Shown here: positions 61,021 through 64,000 of the stretch, one piece after another
Layout: every line of letters begins with the position of its first letter
How positions within the stretch are numbered: position 1 is the stretch's first letter
NCBI GenBank assembly: GCA_021927905.1
Contig: BLLK01000022.1
Coordinates: 3,534,001-3,598,000 of the forward strand
DNA: 64,000 nt
Source of the DNA: Chaetoceros tenuissimus
Taxonomy: Eukaryota; Bacillariophyta; Thalassiosirophyceae; Chaetocerotales; Chaetocerotaceae
Direction of reading: 5' to 3'
Translations under genes and position numbers: made by a program
Notes under the pieces: generated by a model
Database searches by the model: none
Told to the model about the DNA's origin: nothing
What the model saw: only the letters and a program-made list of their open reading frames with translations

Positions 61021-61951
61021 ATGACCAAAGTCCAAGGGATGCGATTTACTATGGTTTTATTCCTCTCCAGGTTCTTGTGCACATCATCAGCGTTCTCTAC
61101 TAATGGAAATACAAGTTGTTTGTCTTGTCAAGGAAAAAAGAGACAGTCTCTACCCGTGCTATCAAAATCTGATAGAGAAGTCTCAATCATTGCTAGCAGG
61201 AAGAAATACTCTACAAATGATTTTTCGTCGTTGATTCTTTTATCAAGGCGTGAAGTATATATGAATGCGATCCAATTCCTGCTTCTATTTATGATGTTCA
61301 ACTTCGTTGAAGAATCCCAATGGAATCCTTCATTACATAGTATGTGAATCAAAAATGTTGGATTTGTTTCCATCTGTTCCAATGAAGAATCATTACAAAT
61401 CAATATCAGCTGCAAATTGGTTTGTTCATTTTTTCACTCAAGTCTATGGACTTGGTGCAATTCTTCGATTACTTGATAATGGAAATAGTGGAAAGAAAAA
61501 GTCTGACAATTCTGGGAGAGAAAAGTCAATTAAAAATCAGAGGATCTCTTTTGCAGTAGTGTTTGGTCTTCAGCTTTTAATGGGCAATTTCTTGATTTTA
61601 TCACATACTCTCATCGGAGAAAATGTCAAATCATTTGCAATTGGAGAACAAAGGCTCTATAATATCGCCATGTACCTATTGAAATTATCCACTTTCATTT
61701 GCGGTTTCGTGCTCTGCGCGCCGATTTGGGGATGGATTACAATTGTCCCTGTTTCACTTGCTACGATGAATCAAAAATTGCTGATGGATAATCTGAGTGG
61801 CATCATGCTCAGCACATTTGGCATGTTTACAATGATAGCCTCTCCGAACGATGCTTTCCCAGTTCTGTTCAAAGCAATCTATTTATTTTTTACCACTCAT
61901 ATCCACTATTGTAAAGAAATGTTTGTCAAGAATGGAAATGATGTCACCTGA
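61021..61951 (+). CDS. Multi-pass membrane protein, possibly plastid
   Basis: Exons 61021-61339 and 61410-61951 (70-nt intron gtatgt...atatcag) give 286 residues; the splice joins NPSLH to TANWFVHFF and keeps frame. The N-terminus MTKVQGMRFTMVLFLSRFLC with TSSAF-S looks like a signal peptide plus plastid-type cleavage site. Hydrophobic helices follow: IQFLLLFMMFNF, ISFAVVFGLQLLMGNFLIL, LLKLSTFICGFVLCAPIWGW, ITIVPVSLATM and ...FPVLFKAIYLFFTT. No transporter motif is recognised. The intron is inferred from the frame change and good borders, not from transcripts. Confidence 0.6.
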
Positions 61952-62246
61952 TTTGTATCATGTTGTCACTGCAACTGTACTCTGTGTTGCAATGATGATA
62001 ATGCGATTTTCATTGAGGAAACGTCATAATGATGTCAGTCATAACGAGAAAAGTATTGTAAATGTAGGTGATATTTGACTGCAGTTACATCACAGCATAT
62101 TTATAAACACACTCATGATACACATAAAAACGTTCAAATTTGTGGGACAAGCAATGAGGAGATATGAAGCACATATTATGAGACATCTATAAGTAGTGTA
62201 CGCTGATGTATAATACTTGTATCAATCTATTTATAAATATTGTGGA

Positions 62247-64000
62247 TTATTGCACTTCAAATTTCCCCATCTTTGATCGAACCAACTTATTGCATGGGTC
62301 CTTCTTGTATTCCTCCAATAAACCATTGAAGACAGTTGGATCTGCAACAGCCACATCAGCCCTACTCTCATCCGAAGCCAAAGGAACCCAATAGAGCTGT
62401 AACCAAGTTGCCATTTCATACGAATAAGATAAAAGTCTAGCTCTCAAATCGTCATATTCATTTTTGCAAAAGTCCAAAGAGTTGACATTGGCCAATTCCT
62501 TATCATGATCTAGTCGCGATTCTTTTAGTTGCTGCAAGTCATGAGGGATATGATCTACGCCCAAATATTTGGCAAGTGACTCCCAGAAATACTCGCCAGT
62601 GAGTTCCAAGTCATCGTAAAGAAATACAGGGTTTTTCACTTGATCATTTTTGACTGCATTTCCTCCATCCTCATCATCAACAGCCAAATACTTGCGTTCC
62701 TCATCTGATAAAGAAGTTTTGCCTAACCTAGCTAATCCTAAATGAAACCTTGATCGATGCATACAAAAGAATTGATTCAGCTTACATGTATGTCGACATC
62801 TTCTTCCTGTACAAAGCGTTGTCAACTCATATGGGTCTTGATTATTAGTCATTCTATCCAGTTGCTTATTTTTCGCAGCTTGATCCCAAAACTCTTTGAA
62901 CCAAATGACTGGATGCTTGATACCGACCATTAACTTGGTCTTTGGCAAATGTTGAGAGAATTCCACAGCATTTGCATCATTACCAGACCCCATGAAGGAT
63001 GAACAATGCGATCCTCGCAATGGCTTATTTTCATTGCCCTCTATTTTCGCCCAGTTTTGATAACTGTACCAAACAGTCTGATGGAGTGGAGTACAAACAT
63101 CAGCTGGAACCATGGGAGTGATGTACATCAGCGACTTTGTTAGATCAGCAGTACAATGATTATTTCCAATGATGAAGAAGTCTAGAATCGGACCAGATTG
63201 ATCTGCATTTTCAAGCAAATTATCAGTTGTAGATTCATCTCCTTCAAACCATGAAGTGAAGTGATCATCGCGTGTCTTGATCCAGTCTATGTCTACAACT
63301 GACGCGTCTAATGTCTGTATATTTTCTGTAGGGGTCGATGCTGCTTCTTCATCTTTGGGAGAAGTTTCACTTGGAGTTGCAGCTTCTTCTTCAGTTGAAG
63401 TCGAGTCTGAGGATGATGGCTGTGCTCCCTCCTCCTCACCCTCCGTTATTTCTTTGCACACGCCACAGCTTCTTGCACAATGGCTCAACATGTATTCTGG
63501 ATTTGCTTTGCATTCATCTATTGCAGCCCAATGAGGACAGGAATCATGGTCATCTTTGCAATCATCGGGAATTGGATCATTTTCTGCAGAACTCGAGTCT
63601 GATATCAAGAGCTGTTCTTCCTCCTCCTTCTTCTCCTCCTGCTGCTCTTCCTCATTCTCTTCTGTTGAAGTGGGGTCTGATGATGAAGCCTTTTCTTGTT
63701 CCTCCTCCTTCTCCTCCTCCTCAGCTTCTTCTGTTGAGCTTGGGTCTGATGACAAAGGCTGCTGTTCCTCCTCCTCAGTCTCTTCTGTTGAAGTCAAGTC
63801 TGATGATAAATGCTGTGCTCCCTCCTCCTCCTTCTCGGACTCCTCTATATCTTTACAAACGCCACAGCTTCTTGCACAATTGTTCAACATGAACTCTGGA
63901 TTTTCCTTGCATTCATCTTTTGCAGCCCAATGAGGACAGGAATCATGGTCATCTTTGCACGTTGCTCTACCCTTCACTTCCAAACTATGATCAAAGAATT
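62247..64000 (-). CDS. ShKT-domain and sulfotransferase-like protein (5' partial)
   Basis: The frame is open to the right edge; the TTG at 63983 is not a start and the N-terminus lies outside. Two ShKT-like Cys modules, each with DDHDSCPHWAA and CARSCGVCK, occur at about 9-43 and 143-178 of the visible part. Between them is an acidic array in which SSDPTSTEE-type units repeat. The sulfotransferase-like domain begins ILDFFIIGNNHCTADL and has TKLMVGIKHPVIWFKEFWD, CTGRRCRHTCKLNQFFCMHR and LGKTSLSDEERKYL, paralogous to 47898-49175. PAPS ligands are only partly preserved. A secreted or Golgi protein is likely. Confidence 0.65.
   Translation of the reverse strand, partial: FFDHSLEVKGRATCKDDHDSCPHWAAKDECKENPEFMLNNCARSCGVCKDIEESEKEEEGAQHLSSDLTSTEETEEEEQQPLSSDPSSTEEAEEEEKEEEQEKASSSDPTSTEENEEEQQEEKKEEEEQLLISDSSSAENDPIPDDCKDDHDSCPHWAAIDECKANPEYMLSHCARSCGVCKEITEGEEEGAQPSSSDSTSTEEEAATPSETSPKDEEAASTPTENIQTLDASVVDIDWIKTRDDHFTSWFEGDESTTDNLLENADQSGPILDFFIIGNNHCTADLTKSLMYITPMVPADVCTPLHQTVWYSYQNWAKIEGNENKPLRGSHCSSFMGSGNDANAVEFSQHLPKTKLMVGIKHPVIWFKEFWDQAAKNKQLDRMTNNQDPYELTTLCTGRRCRHTCKLNQFFCMHRSRFHLGLARLGKTSLSDEERKYLAVDDEDGGNAVKNDQVKNPVFLYDDLELTGEYFWESLAKYLGVDHIPHDLQQLKESRLDHDKELANVNSLDFCKNEYDDLRARLLSYSYEMATWLQLYWVPLASDESRADVAVADPTVFNGLLEEYKKDPCNKLVRSKMGKFEVQ

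Noticed and set aside
63981-63983. TTG as the start of the right-most gene.
   Set aside because: The frame continues upstream to the edge; no signal peptide follows the TTG.

Overview
The window is nuclear DNA of a microalga, most likely a diatom. Several independent signs agree. Genes are interrupted by short GT-AG introns of about 70-240 nt, and most proteins are eukaryotic (ataxin-10-like, DDX41, NTF2, RING-H2). Several proteins start with a signal peptide followed by the 'SAF/AAF/EAF' motif of the bipartite plastid targeting sequences of secondary red-lineage plastids; two of these also carry a Tat-like lumen signal. F-box/ankyrin proteins, sulfotransferase-like proteins with ShKT domains and copia-like LTR debris are also typical of diatoms. 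There is one nuclear tRNA-Leu(CAA). I see no viral genome, operon or CRISPR array. Species cannot be decided.

Layout. 1-9 kb: housekeeping genes (a partial FAD-oxidoreductase-like 3' end, ataxin-10-like, Era GTPase, J-protein, plastid rRNA-methylase-like, DDX41 helicase). 9-20 kb: a truncated copy of a lumenal cyclophilin, a CRAL-TRIO protein, and divergently from it a very unusual gene in which a GMC flavin oxidoreductase is fused to an ABCG-type transporter; the transporter half carries two compensating frameshifts and a nonsense codon, plus a 4-nt microexon. The full-length cyclophilin and a tandem GST-N protein follow. 20-28 kb: four secreted proteins (5'-nucleotidase, glycerophosphodiester phosphodiesterase, PHB-depolymerase-like esterase, PKD/thrombospondin-3 protein) mixed with a dispersed repeat, an NTF2 promoter/exon-1 fragment and a solo LTR. 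29-39 kb: NTF2, two tandem small paralogues with repeated promoter modules, a four-helix membrane protein, an RWD-RING protein, a class-3 lipase, tRNA-Leu and a tautomerase-like protein. 39-51.5 kb: plastid proteins (a PRMT-like enzyme with a lumen signal, a conserved unknown, a ferredoxin-dependent bilin reductase, a CYTH triphosphatase) with an F-box/ankyrin protein, a 2OG-Fe(II) oxygenase and a sulfotransferase-like protein. 51.7-56.9 kb: a gag-only LTR retrotransposon with 97-bp LTRs nested inside an older LTR. 57-64 kb: a RING-H2 protein, a membrane EF-hand protein, a 741-bp hAT-type MITE, a multi-pass membrane protein, and a partial ShKT/sulfotransferase-like gene running off the right edge.

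How genes may work together. The divergent 5'-nucleotidase and GDPD genes fit extracellular phosphate scavenging. The CRAL-TRIO and GMC-ABCG genes share a promoter with duplicated cAMP-response-like motifs and could have formed a lipid binding/oxidation/transport unit (inference). The strongest candidates for something undescribed are the GMC-ABCG fusion with its microexon, and the gag-only element with its repeat array.
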